A stretch of 64,000 bases of DNA from Streptomyces pactum (lineage in GTDB: Bacteria > Actinomycetota > Actinomycetes > Streptomycetales > Streptomycetaceae): assembly GCF_002005225.1 (NCBI RefSeq), contig NZ_CP019724.1, positions 4,342,501 through 4,406,500 on the forward strand, read 5' to 3'. This document shows, piece by piece, positions 58,112 through 64,000 of the stretch. Made by a program: the position numbers and the translations under genes. A model generated the notes under the pieces. The model was not told the origin of the DNA. It made no database searches and worked only from the letters and a program-made list of their open reading frames with translations. Position 1 is the first letter of the stretch, and the number at the start of each line of letters is the position of its first letter.

Positions 58112-59220
58112 GTGAGCGACGGAGGGGGTTGGGCCGAGGTCTGGGCGCACTGATCCCCAACGCCCCAACGGAGAAGTCGGTGGCTTCGGCAGCGCTGGGG
58201 GACGCGGCTTCCGCGTCCCCGGGGACGCTGCCGCTGCTGCCGAGCGACCGCGGGGTGGCAGCGGCGAAGGTGGCCACGCTGCCGCCTGTTCCACGTGAAA
58301 CGGAGGAGTCGGCGGCAGCCGGCCAGGCCTCGAGTGGTGTGGACTCGCTCAGGGCGCCTGTCGGGGCGCACTTCGCGGAGGTCCCGCTCGACGCCATCAC
58401 ACCGAACCCGAAGCAGCCGCGTAAGGACTTCGACGACGAGGCCCTGGCCGAGCTCGTCACCTCCATCAAGGAGGTGGGCCTGCTTCAGCCGGTCGTGGTC
58501 CGGCAGACAGGGCCCGGGCGCTACGAGCTCATCATGGGTGAGCGCCGTTTCCGGGCCTGCCGTGAGCTGGAGATGGACGCCATCCCGGCGATCGTGCGGG
58601 CTACGGAGGACGAGAAGCTCCTCCTGGACGCCCTACTGGAGAACCTTCACCGGGCGCAGCTCAACCCGCTGGAAGAGGCTTTCGCCTACGACCAGTTGCT
58701 GAAGGACTTCAACTGCACGCACGACCAGCTCGCGGACCGCATCGGCCGCTCTCGCCCTCAGGTCTCCAACACGCTCCGTCTGCTGAAGCTCTCGCCGAAG
58801 GTTCAGAACCGGGTGGCGGCTGGGGTGCTCTCCGCCGGGCATGCGCGGGCGCTGGTCTCCGTGGAGGACCCGGAGCAGCAGGACCGGCTGGCTCATCGGA
58901 TCGTATCCGAGGGGCTTTCGGTGCGGTCGGTGGAAGAGATCGTGACCCTGATGGGTTCCAGGCCACAGAAGCCCCAGCGGGCCAAGGGGCCGCGCGCCGG
59001 TTCCCTGGTCTCGCCGGCGCTCTCGGACTTGGCGACGCGGCTCTCGGACCGTTTCGAGACGCGGGTGAAAGTCGACCTGGGGCAGAAGAAGGGAAAGATC
59101 ACCGTGGAGTTCGCTTCCATGGAGGACCTCGAGCGCATCCTTGGGAGCCTTGCTCCTGGTGAAGGGCCGGTGCTCCAGAACGGACTTCTTGAGGACGAAG
59201 CCGAGGAGTCCGACTCCTGA
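58108..59220 (+). CDS. parB: Chromosome partitioning protein ParB
   Basis: 370 residues from a GTG overlapping the parA stop (GTGA). The N-terminus begins RRGLGRGLGALIP, the ParA-interacting motif. The ParB/Srx CTP-binding fold has PNPKQPRKDF, GLLQPVVVR and the C-box GERRFRA (Arg-rich). The HTH that reads parS is near DQLADRIGRSRPQVSNTLRL. A C-terminal dimerisation domain ends the protein. It clamps and slides on DNA at parS and organises the origin region during sporulation. A parS variant lies in its own coding sequence. Confidence 0.98.
   Translation: MSERRRGLGRGLGALIPNAPTEKSVASAALGDAASASPGTLPLLPSDRGVAAAKVATLPPVPRETEESAAAGQASSGVDSLRAPVGAHFAEVPLDAITPNPKQPRKDFDDEALAELVTSIKEVGLLQPVVVRQTGPGRYELIMGERRFRACRELEMDAIPAIVRATEDEKLLLDALLENLHRAQLNPLEEAFAYDQLLKDFNCTHDQLADRIGRSRPQVSNTLRLLKLSPKVQNRVAAGVLSAGHARALVSVEDPEQQDRLAHRIVSEGLSVRSVEEIVTLMGSRPQKPQRAKGPRAGSLVSPALSDLATRLSDRFETRVKVDLGQKKGKITVEFASMEDLERILGSLAPGEGPVLQNGLLEDEAEESDS
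58287..58302. promoter_or_regulatory. parS-like site within parB
   Basis: TGTTCCACGTGAAACG differs from the core by one base (C for T at the fifth position). It encodes VPRETE in the linker of ParB. Confidence 0.8.
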
Positions 59221-59402
59221 GGTTTGCGTGGGTGGAGCACGTGTCGGTGCTCCACCTGCCGATGGGCGGGTCGTGGCCGGTGCGAACCGGAACACGGCCC
59301 GCCCTTTGCTTTCCGTCAGTGTCGGGGTCACCGCATCGTGGATACGATGCGATCAGGAAGGCGCAAGTACCTGGCAGCACCTCTGAGAGGAAGGCAGGGG
59401 CC

Positions 59403-59660
59403 ATGCGAACGATGAGCCGTACCGGACTGATGAGCGCGGGCTTGGGGCTGGGCGCGGTCGGTGGGTTCATCGGCAGCCTGCTCAGGGAACGGAGCGCTCT
59501 GACAGCCGCCCGCGACGCGGCGGGCGAAGGAAGCGAGGAACAGCCTTCATGGGGCGCCGGCTCGTACCGCTCACGCTGGACAACCTTCAGGACCTTCCCC
59601 AGCGCTGTCGCTCGTGCGTCTTCTGGGAGCTGGACCCCGTCAGCGGCGAAGCCGCGGTAA
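59403..59660 (+). CDS. Possible small membrane protein overlapping the acetyltransferase start
   Basis: 85 residues from an ATG with a good gaggaaggcagggg ribosome site. The N-terminus (MSRTGLMSAGLGLGAVGGFI) is hydrophobic and could be a membrane segment. The last 37 codons overlap the acetyltransferase gene in another frame and read as low-complexity Ser/Arg/Thr, so either this protein really overlaps or the frame beyond the overlap is meaningless. The strong ribosome site argues for translation. I do not recognise a family. Confidence 0.35.
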   Translation: MRTMSRTGLMSAGLGLGAVGGFIGSLLRERSALTAARDAAGEGSEEQPSWGAGSYRSRWTTFRTFPSAVARASSGSWTPSAAKPR

Positions 59661-60166
59661 AGGAGGGCACCTCGGCTCTGGAGAAGGAGTCCTGGATCTC
59701 CGCTGTCCTGCTGGACTGGGGATCATGTGGCCGGGTGGTCTATGTCGACGACGTGCCGGTGGGCTTCGTCCTCTACGCACCCCCCGCCTACGTACCGCGC
59801 TCGGCGGCGTTTCCCACAAGTCCCGTCTCGCCCGACGCGGTGCAGTTGATGACCGCGTTCGTGCTGCCGGGCTACCAGGGACAGGGGCTGGGCCGGGTGA
59901 TGGTCCAGACGGTCGCCAAGGATCTGCTGCGCCGTGGTTTCAAGGCGATCGAGGCCTTCGGGGACGCCCGCTGGAAGGAGCCCGCCTGCGTGCTTCCGGC
60001 TGACCATCTCCTGGCTGTGGGCTTCAAGACGGTCCGGCCCCATCCCAGCCATCCACGGCTGCGGCTGGATCTCCGGTCCACGCTGTCCTGGAAGGAAGAC
60101 GTGGAGATGGCACTGGACCGGCTGCTGGGAGCCGTCCAGAAGGAACCCGTGTTGCGGCCGCTGTAG
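59549..60166 (+). CDS. GNAT-family N-acetyltransferase
   Basis: 205 residues from the ATG at 59549. The acetyl-CoA loop is in VLPGYQGQGLGRVMVQTVAKD (split about Q-x-x-G-x-G), preceded by QLMTAFV and followed by GFKAIEAFGD. The N-terminus contains CRSCVFWELDP, as in a group of actinobacterial acetyltransferases found beside parB. The acceptor is unknown. It ends at a strong terminator, after which trxA is read in the opposite direction. Confidence 0.9.
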   Translation: MGRRLVPLTLDNLQDLPQRCRSCVFWELDPVSGEAAVKEGTSALEKESWISAVLLDWGSCGRVVYVDDVPVGFVLYAPPAYVPRSAAFPTSPVSPDAVQLMTAFVLPGYQGQGLGRVMVQTVAKDLLRRGFKAIEAFGDARWKEPACVLPADHLLAVGFKTVRPHPSHPRLRLDLRSTLSWKEDVEMALDRLLGAVQKEPVLRPL

Positions 60167-60196
60167 CGGAGCTGCGCTTCCGACCGCCGTAAAGCG

Positions 60197-60226
60197 AATG
60201 GGCCGACCCGCCCGGGTCGGCCCATT
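60197..60226. terminator. Perfect hairpin terminator between the acetyltransferase gene and trxA
   Basis: A stem of about 12 bp (aatgggccgacc with complement) around a small GC loop lies between two convergent genes. It is followed after two bases by a parS site. Confidence 0.9.
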
Positions 60227-60228
60227 CA

Positions 60229-60244
60229 TGTTTCACGTGAAACG
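60229..60244. promoter_or_regulatory. parS site next to the trxA stop
   Basis: TGTTTCACGTGAAACG, exact core, ending at the base before the trxA stop codon. Confidence 0.96.
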
Positions 60245-60577
60245 TCAGTCAGCGATGAAGTCCTCGAGGTCACGAACGATCGCGGCCTTCGGCTTGGCAC
60301 CAACGATGGTCTTGGCGACCTCGCCGCCCTGGTAGACGTTCAGGGTCGGGATGGACATGACGCCGTACTTGGCAGCCGTACCCGGGTTCTCGTCGATGTT
60401 CAGCTTGACGACCTCGATCTTGTCGCCGTACTCGGCGGCGATGGCCTCGAGGGACGGCGCGATCTGGCGGCACGGGCCGCACCAGGCGGCCCAGAAGTCC
60501 ACCAGCACGGGCTTGTCGTTCTTGAGGACGTCCTCGTCGAAGGAGTCGTCGGTCACTTGCTTCAGGGTGCCGGCCAC
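60245..60577 (-). CDS. trxA: Thioredoxin
   Basis: 110 residues with the active site WCGPC (Cys33 and Cys36), VLVDFWAAWCGPCRQIAP being the conserved strand and helix, and the cis-Pro in MSIPTLNVY. It reduces protein disulfides with electrons from the thioredoxin reductase encoded 41 bases upstream on the same strand. Expression is expected from the SigR-type promoter upstream of trxB. Confidence 0.98.
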   Translation of the reverse strand: MAGTLKQVTDDSFDEDVLKNDKPVLVDFWAAWCGPCRQIAPSLEAIAAEYGDKIEVVKLNIDENPGTAAKYGVMSIPTLNVYQGGEVAKTIVGAKPKAAIVRDLEDFIAD

Positions 60578-60618
60578 GGCGGGCTCCTTAACTGGTTGGT
60601 GCGTGAGGTGGGCGGGGG

Positions 60619-61587
60619 TCAGACAGTGGTCTTCTCGGGCTCGGCCTTGTCCTCGTCGGTCAGTGCGGCGAGGAAGCGCTCGGCGTCGAGCGCGGCGGAG
60701 CAGCCGGTGCCGGCGGCGGTGATCGCCTGGCGGTAGGTGTGGTCGACCACGTCACCGGCGCCGAAGACACCGGTCAGGTTGGTGCGGGTCGACGGGGCGT
60801 CGACCTTCAGGTAGCCCTCCGGGTCCAGGTCGAGCTGGCCCTTGAAGAGCTCGGTACGCGGGTCGTGGCCGATCGCGATGAACAGACCGGTCACCGCCAG
60901 GTCCGAGAGCTCGCCGGTCTTGACGTTGCGCAGTTTCAGACCCGACAGCTTCTGGTCACCCTGAACCTCGGCGACCTCGCTGTCCCAGACGAACGCGATC
61001 TTCGGGTCGGCGAAGGCACGCTCCTGCATCGCCTTGGACGCGCGCAGGGTGTCTCGGCGGTGGACGATCGTCACGGACTTGGCGAAGCGGGAGAGGAACG
61101 TGGCCTCCTCCATCGCGGTGTCACCGCCGCCGATCACGGCGATGTCCTGGTCCTTGAAGAAGAAGCCGTCGCAGGTCGCGCACCAGGAGACGCCGCGGCC
61201 GGACAGGGCGTCCTCGTTGGGCAGACCAAGCTTGCGGTGCTGGGACCCGGTGGTGATGATGACCGACTTCGCCCGGTGGACCGTGCCCGCGGTGTCGGTG
61301 ACGGTCTTGATCTCACCGGACAGGTCGACGGCGACGACATCGTCAGGGATGAGCTCGGCACCGAAGCGCTCGGCCTGGGCACGCATGTTGTCCATGAGCT
61401 CGGGGCCCATGATGCCGTCCTGGAAGCCCGGGAAGTTCTCCACCTCGGTGGTGTTCATCAGTGCACCGCCGGCGGTGACGGCGCCCTCGAACACCAGCGG
61501 CTTCAGCGACGCGCGCGCGGTGTAGAGCGCCGCCGTGTAGCCGGCGGGCCCGGAGCCGATGATGATCACGTTTCGGACGTCGCTCAC
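60619..61587 (-). CDS. trxB: Thioredoxin reductase
   Basis: 322 residues. The FAD-binding motif is [19 protein letters not shown], the redox-active pair is CATC (Cys136 and Cys139), the NADPH site has [14 protein letters not shown] and the second FAD motif is [20 protein letters not shown]. It transfers electrons from NADPH through FAD to thioredoxin. A GGGAAT-N18-GTTG promoter about 75-100 bases upstream matches SigR recognition, so the operon is probably induced by thiol oxidation. Confidence 0.98.
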   Translation of the reverse strand: MSDVRNVIIIGSGPAGYTAALYTARASLKPLVFEGAVTAGGALMNTTEVENFPGFQDGIMGPELMDNMRAQAERFGAELIPDDVVAVDLSGEIKTVTDTAGTVHRAKSVIITTGSQHRKLGLPNEDALSGRGVSWCATCDGFFFKDQDIAVIGGGDTAMEEATFLSRFAKSVTIVHRRDTLRASKAMQERAFADPKIAFVWDSEVAEVQGDQKLSGLKLRNVKTGELSDLAVTGLFIAIGHDPRTELFKGQLDLDPEGYLKVDAPSTRTNLTGVFGAGDVVDHTYRQAITAAGTGCSAALDAERFLAALTDEDKAEPEKTTV

Positions 61588-61658
61588 GGCTTCATTCCTC
61601 GTCTCTGGACTGCGTCTTCAGGGCGGGGTGGAGCTTCTCTCGGAGCTCTCACCCCACC

Positions 61659-61686
61659 CAACGGATCCTACGGGGCGCGCATTCCC
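61659..61686 (-). promoter_or_regulatory. SigR-type promoter of trxBA
   Basis: On the minus strand GGGAAT (61686-61681) and GTTG (61662-61659) are separated by exactly 18 bases, the consensus for the thiol-stress sigma factor SigR. trxBA is a classic SigR target in S. coelicolor. Confidence 0.85.
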
Positions 61687-61749
61687 GCTGTGTCCGGGCA
61701 CACGGAGACGAGGGGTCGGGTCTCGGGAAGAAGGCGGGACGGCGAACGG

Positions 61750-62655
61750 TCAGGAACGCGCGTAGGAGTGCTTCAGAAGGATCTCGGCCTTGCCGACCGC
61801 AGGCTTCTCCACACACGTCGACTCGACGATGTACGCGGTGACCCGGCTGTCGTTGGAGGCGTCGGGTACCACCACGAGCAGCGCTTCCTTGCCCTTGTAG
61901 ACGCCGTCCTTCGTGGCTAGCGCCGCGTCGTTGCGGCCGATGCCCTTCTGGATACATTCAGGGACCGCCGGCTGCTTGAAGACTCGGTTCTCACCGCCGG
62001 TCTCGGACTCCATGCCGAAGCTGCGCGGTGTACGCGGTCCGTTCTGCGCACCCTGCTCGTCGGCGATGAGATCGGCGACCTGCTCCTTCAGCTTTCCCTC
62101 GGAGAAGGTGTCCGCGAGCGCCGTGTCGTCGGATGGGCTGCCCCCGGTCACGGAGGAGACGATCACCGCGCCGAGCCCGATGGCGGCAGCGGCGGCCACG
62201 GCGCCGAGAACGGCGATCCTGCGCCGCCCGCCGCGCCTGCGGTCCTTGCGGCCCGGGCCGGTGGAGGAGGGGCGGGCGCGCCCGGCGGGACGGTTCGCCG
62301 TGGCCGATGTTTCACGTGAAACAGGCGAGCTGTCACCCCTGCCGGAGACGGCGGGTGCCACAGTGGCAGGCATCGGCTCGTGGGTATCCGGCCCCGTGGC
62401 GCTCAGCAGCGCCTCGGCCGCCAGAGCGGCATCGATACGGCCGGCAACGTCGTCGGGCATCCGCGCCGGCCCCGGCAGCGTGCCTAGCAGACCCTGAATC
62501 TCCTCCAGCGACGCGAATACGTCCGCGCAGAGCTCGCAGCCCTCCAGATGCTGTCGTACGTCCGCGGTGCGGGACGGCGGAAGCAGGCCTTCGGCGAGGT
62601 CCGAGATCTCCGCGACGTCCGGGTGCCCGCTCATGTCTGTCGTCGACGACGTCAC
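61750..62655 (-). CDS. Membrane-bound anti-sigma factor with zinc-binding motif
   Basis: 301 residues from the GTG at 62655. The N-terminal anti-sigma domain carries HLEGCELC (His36, Cys40, Cys43), the zinc-associated HxxxCxxC motif. A disordered basic linker, one transmembrane helix (about 147-172) and an external domain with two cysteines (PECIQK and ESTCVE) follow. It should hold the sigma factor encoded immediately upstream, whose stop overlaps this start by four bases. A parS site falls in the linker-coding region. It is equivalent by position to RsmM of mycobacteria. Confidence 0.9.
   Translation of the reverse strand: MTSSTTDMSGHPDVAEISDLAEGLLPPSRTADVRQHLEGCELCADVFASLEEIQGLLGTLPGPARMPDDVAGRIDAALAAEALLSATGPDTHEPMPATVAPAVSGRGDSSPVSRETSATANRPAGRARPSSTGPGRKDRRRGGRRRIAVLGAVAAAAAIGLGAVIVSSVTGGSPSDDTALADTFSEGKLKEQVADLIADEQGAQNGPRTPRSFGMESETGGENRVFKQPAVPECIQKGIGRNDAALATKDGVYKGKEALLVVVPDASNDSRVTAYIVESTCVEKPAVGKAEILLKHSYARS
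62308..62323. promoter_or_regulatory. parS site within the anti-sigma gene
   Basis: TGTTTCACGTGAAACA, a perfect palindrome. It encodes PVSRETSA residues in the anti-sigma linker. Confidence 0.96.
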
Positions 62656-63377
62656 GCTCGTCCACCTCCGCCCTTCACTGCGGCTGAATCGCTCGGCCCG
62701 GCGTCCGGCGGGCCCGCACGGTGCGGCCCCGCTGCGGGTGGGACGGATGTCCCCTGCGTCCGGTTCCGCTTCGCACTCGACTGTGCGTCCTGGCCGCTGC
62801 CGTCCGGGCGCAGGTGGGTGAGGAGCGGCAGGAGTCTGGCTCTGCCTCGGGCGCACCGGCTCTTGATCGTGCCGGTCGGCACATCGAGGATCCGGGCCGC
62901 CTCCGCGACGGGGTAGCCCTGCATATCCACCAGGACGAGGGCGGCCCGCTGGTCGGCCGGCAGGGTGCCCAGAGCCTCCAGCAACTGGCGGTGCAGGTCG
63001 TTGCGCTCGGCGGGGGCCGAGGCCGACTCGTGCGGCTCCAGGAGCTGGTCCAGGCGCTCGGTGTCGTCGACGGGAGCGGTCTTCCGGGAGGCGGCCTTGC
63101 GGGCGCGGTCCAGGCAGGCGTTCACCGTGATCCGGTGCAGCCACGTCGTGACGGCTGCCTGCCCGCGGAAGGTGTGGGCAGCCCGGTAGGCGGAGACGAG
63201 CGCGTCCTGAACGGCGTCAGCGGCCTCTTCCCGGTCCCCCAGCGTCCGCAGGGCCACGGCCCACAGACGGTCACGGTGACGGCGGACGAGCTCACCGAAG
63301 GCGTCGGGGTCGCCCTCGACATGGCGGGCGAGGAGGTCCTGATCGTTCACTCCGTCATACCTGGTGCCTTCCGCCAT
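62652..63377 (-). CDS. sigM: ECF RNA polymerase sigma factor SigM
   Basis: 241 residues from the ATG at 63377 (MAEGTRYDGV). Region 2 is DAFGELVRRHRDRLWAVALR with GDREEAADAVQDALVSAYR, and region 4 is LPADQRAALVLVDMQGYPVAEA followed by the HTH GTIKSRCARGRARL; both are split normally. A disordered C-terminal extension of about 60 residues is unusual in length. Clustered with an anti-sigma gene, trxB and trxA, it matches the sigM locus of mycobacteria. Its stop overlaps the anti-sigma start. Confidence 0.95.
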   Translation of the reverse strand: MAEGTRYDGVNDQDLLARHVEGDPDAFGELVRRHRDRLWAVALRTLGDREEAADAVQDALVSAYRAAHTFRGQAAVTTWLHRITVNACLDRARKAASRKTAPVDDTERLDQLLEPHESASAPAERNDLHRQLLEALGTLPADQRAALVLVDMQGYPVAEAARILDVPTGTIKSRCARGRARLLPLLTHLRPDGSGQDAQSSAKRNRTQGTSVPPAAGPHRAGPPDAGPSDSAAVKGGGGRA

Positions 63378-63406
63378 CAGGCCCCCTCCCTTGTCGGCGG
63401 ACGACC

Positions 63407-64000
63407 TCAGCTTGACACCTTGATGTCTGCCAGGCGGCCGCGCCACTTGCCGTCCGTCTGCATCGGCAGGTCGGTGAGCCACACCAGTAGATACCGGCTT
63501 CGGAGGGCCTTGCCCGGCTCGAGTTCCACCGTCGTGCCCGAGCCCTCCGCAACCTTGCGGAATGCGTCGAAGGACGTGGGCTCCGCGGTGGCTTCCGTGC
63601 TCGGGCTGTGCAGTTCGACGGAGGTGCTCCCGACGAAGGAGACGGTCACCTTTCCGACTTGCTGGACTTTACCGAGGTCCACGATGACGCCGACCCCTGA
63701 CTTGAGGCGGCCGAAGTCGGAACTGAAGTAGTAGTCCGTCTGCCAATAGGTGGACGCGCTGTCGTCGTAGACGTTCTTTACCTCGGACGGCTTCTCGGAC
63801 TGGTCGCCGAACGGGTCGAAGTCCCGGGCATCGACGATGGGTACGGGTTTGCCCGCCGCCGGGACCTTCGGGCTCTTGTCGTCGTCGCCGTCCACCGTCT
63901 GCGTCTGGTTCTGGTCGTCCGCCTTGCCGCCCCGCTCCATGATCGCGTCCGCGAGCTGCCAGCTACCCAGGCCGAGCGCGGCGATGAGCAGGGCGGAGAC
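63407..64000 (-). CDS. Membrane protein with C-terminal F5/8-type domain, possibly pseudokinase (N-terminus beyond the window)
   Basis: The frame is open to the right edge, so only the last 197 residues are present. They contain a transmembrane helix (VSALLIAALGLGSWQLADAI at the edge), a charged linker with DGDDDKSP, and an external beta-rich domain with DARDFDPFGD, STYWQTDYY and the galactose-binding-like ending SRYLLVWLTDLP. In other actinomycetes a protein kinase-like membrane protein with such a domain lies between sigM and murJ. That identity is inferred from position. Confidence 0.8.
   Translation of the reverse strand, partial: VSALLIAALGLGSWQLADAIMERGGKADDQNQTQTVDGDDDKSPKVPAAGKPVPIVDARDFDPFGDQSEKPSEVKNVYDDSASTYWQTDYYFSSDFGRLKSGVGVIVDLGKVQQVGKVTVSFVGSTSVELHSPSTEATAEPTSFDAFRKVAEGSGTTVELEPGKALRSRYLLVWLTDLPMQTDGKWRGRLADIKVSS

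Overview
The window is a high-GC actinomycete chromosome segment that I read as Streptomyces (or a very close relative) centred on the replication origin. The reasons are the very high GC content with strong third-position bias, frequent GTG starts, class E sortases, CrgA, DUF5324 and DLW-39 proteins, and a gene order (FHA-PP2C-RodA-PBP-PknB ... gyrA-gyrB-dciA-recF-gnd-dnaN-oriC-dnaA-rpmH-rnpA-yidD-yidC-jag-rsmG-parA-parB-trxA-trxB-sigM) that matches what I remember of the S. coelicolor origin region. No database was searched; family names come from motif recognition.

Layout. 1-5.2 kb: a DUF5819 membrane protein (cut by the left edge), a rhodanese and a J-domain protein, a DUF2252 protein, a secreted intradiol dioxygenase carrying a carbohydrate-binding module, and tRNA-Leu. 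5.7-14.0 kb: the growth and cell-wall signalling operon fhaA-fhaB-pstP-rodA-pbpA-pknB. 14.06-15.47 kb: an IS30-family element inserted in the loop of a transcription terminator. 15.5-19.4 kb: two class E sortases, a PabA-type amidotransferase and a small membrane protein with overlapping stops and starts, then DUF881 and crgA. 19.5-19.7 kb: a cluster of DnaA boxes. 19.7-25.7 kb: rhomboid protease, cyclophilin, DUF5324, cis-prenyltransferase, a nuclease/phosphatase-fold membrane protein, and a response regulator followed by what looks like the debris of its histidine kinase. 26.0-39.9 kb, between tRNA-Ala and tRNA-Ile: the most accessory part, with an HTH protein, a second Ser/Thr kinase, a secreted repeat-derived protein, DLW-39, a small secreted protein, a GntR fragment, GT2, FkbM methyltransferase, ferredoxin, a 1,440-residue STAND NTPase with 14 WD40 repeats, and an integrase remnant abutting tRNA-Ile. 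40-53 kb: DUF3566, gyrA, gyrB, dciA, recF, gnd, dnaN, oriC, dnaA. 53-64 kb: rpmH, rnpA, yidD, yidC, khpB, rsmG, parAB, a GNAT acetyltransferase, trxA, trxB, an anti-sigma factor, sigM and the C-terminus of a further membrane protein.

How it works together. The centre is the replication-initiation and segregation hub: DnaA acts at the oriC boxes, DciA and DnaN serve the replisome, gyrase sets supercoiling, and ParA/ParB act through six parS sites seen here (22.45, 56.87, 57.16, 58.29, 60.23 and 62.31 kb). DnaA boxes also occur upstream of dnaA, gnd and parA and in the 19.5 kb cluster, so DnaA availability may be tied to several nearby loci. The flanks couple peptidoglycan synthesis (RodA/PBP, PknB/PstP, CrgA) and surface anchoring (sortases). 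The trx genes have a textbook SigR-type promoter.

Most striking are the decay and rearrangement signatures: the split terminator, a vanished histidine kinase, a palindromic repeat spliced in frame into pabA, tandem repeats that copy stop codons, and an integrase remnant beside tRNA-Ile next to a large STAND/WD40 protein. The STAND gene is the best candidate for an under-described system, although no effector partner is visible.
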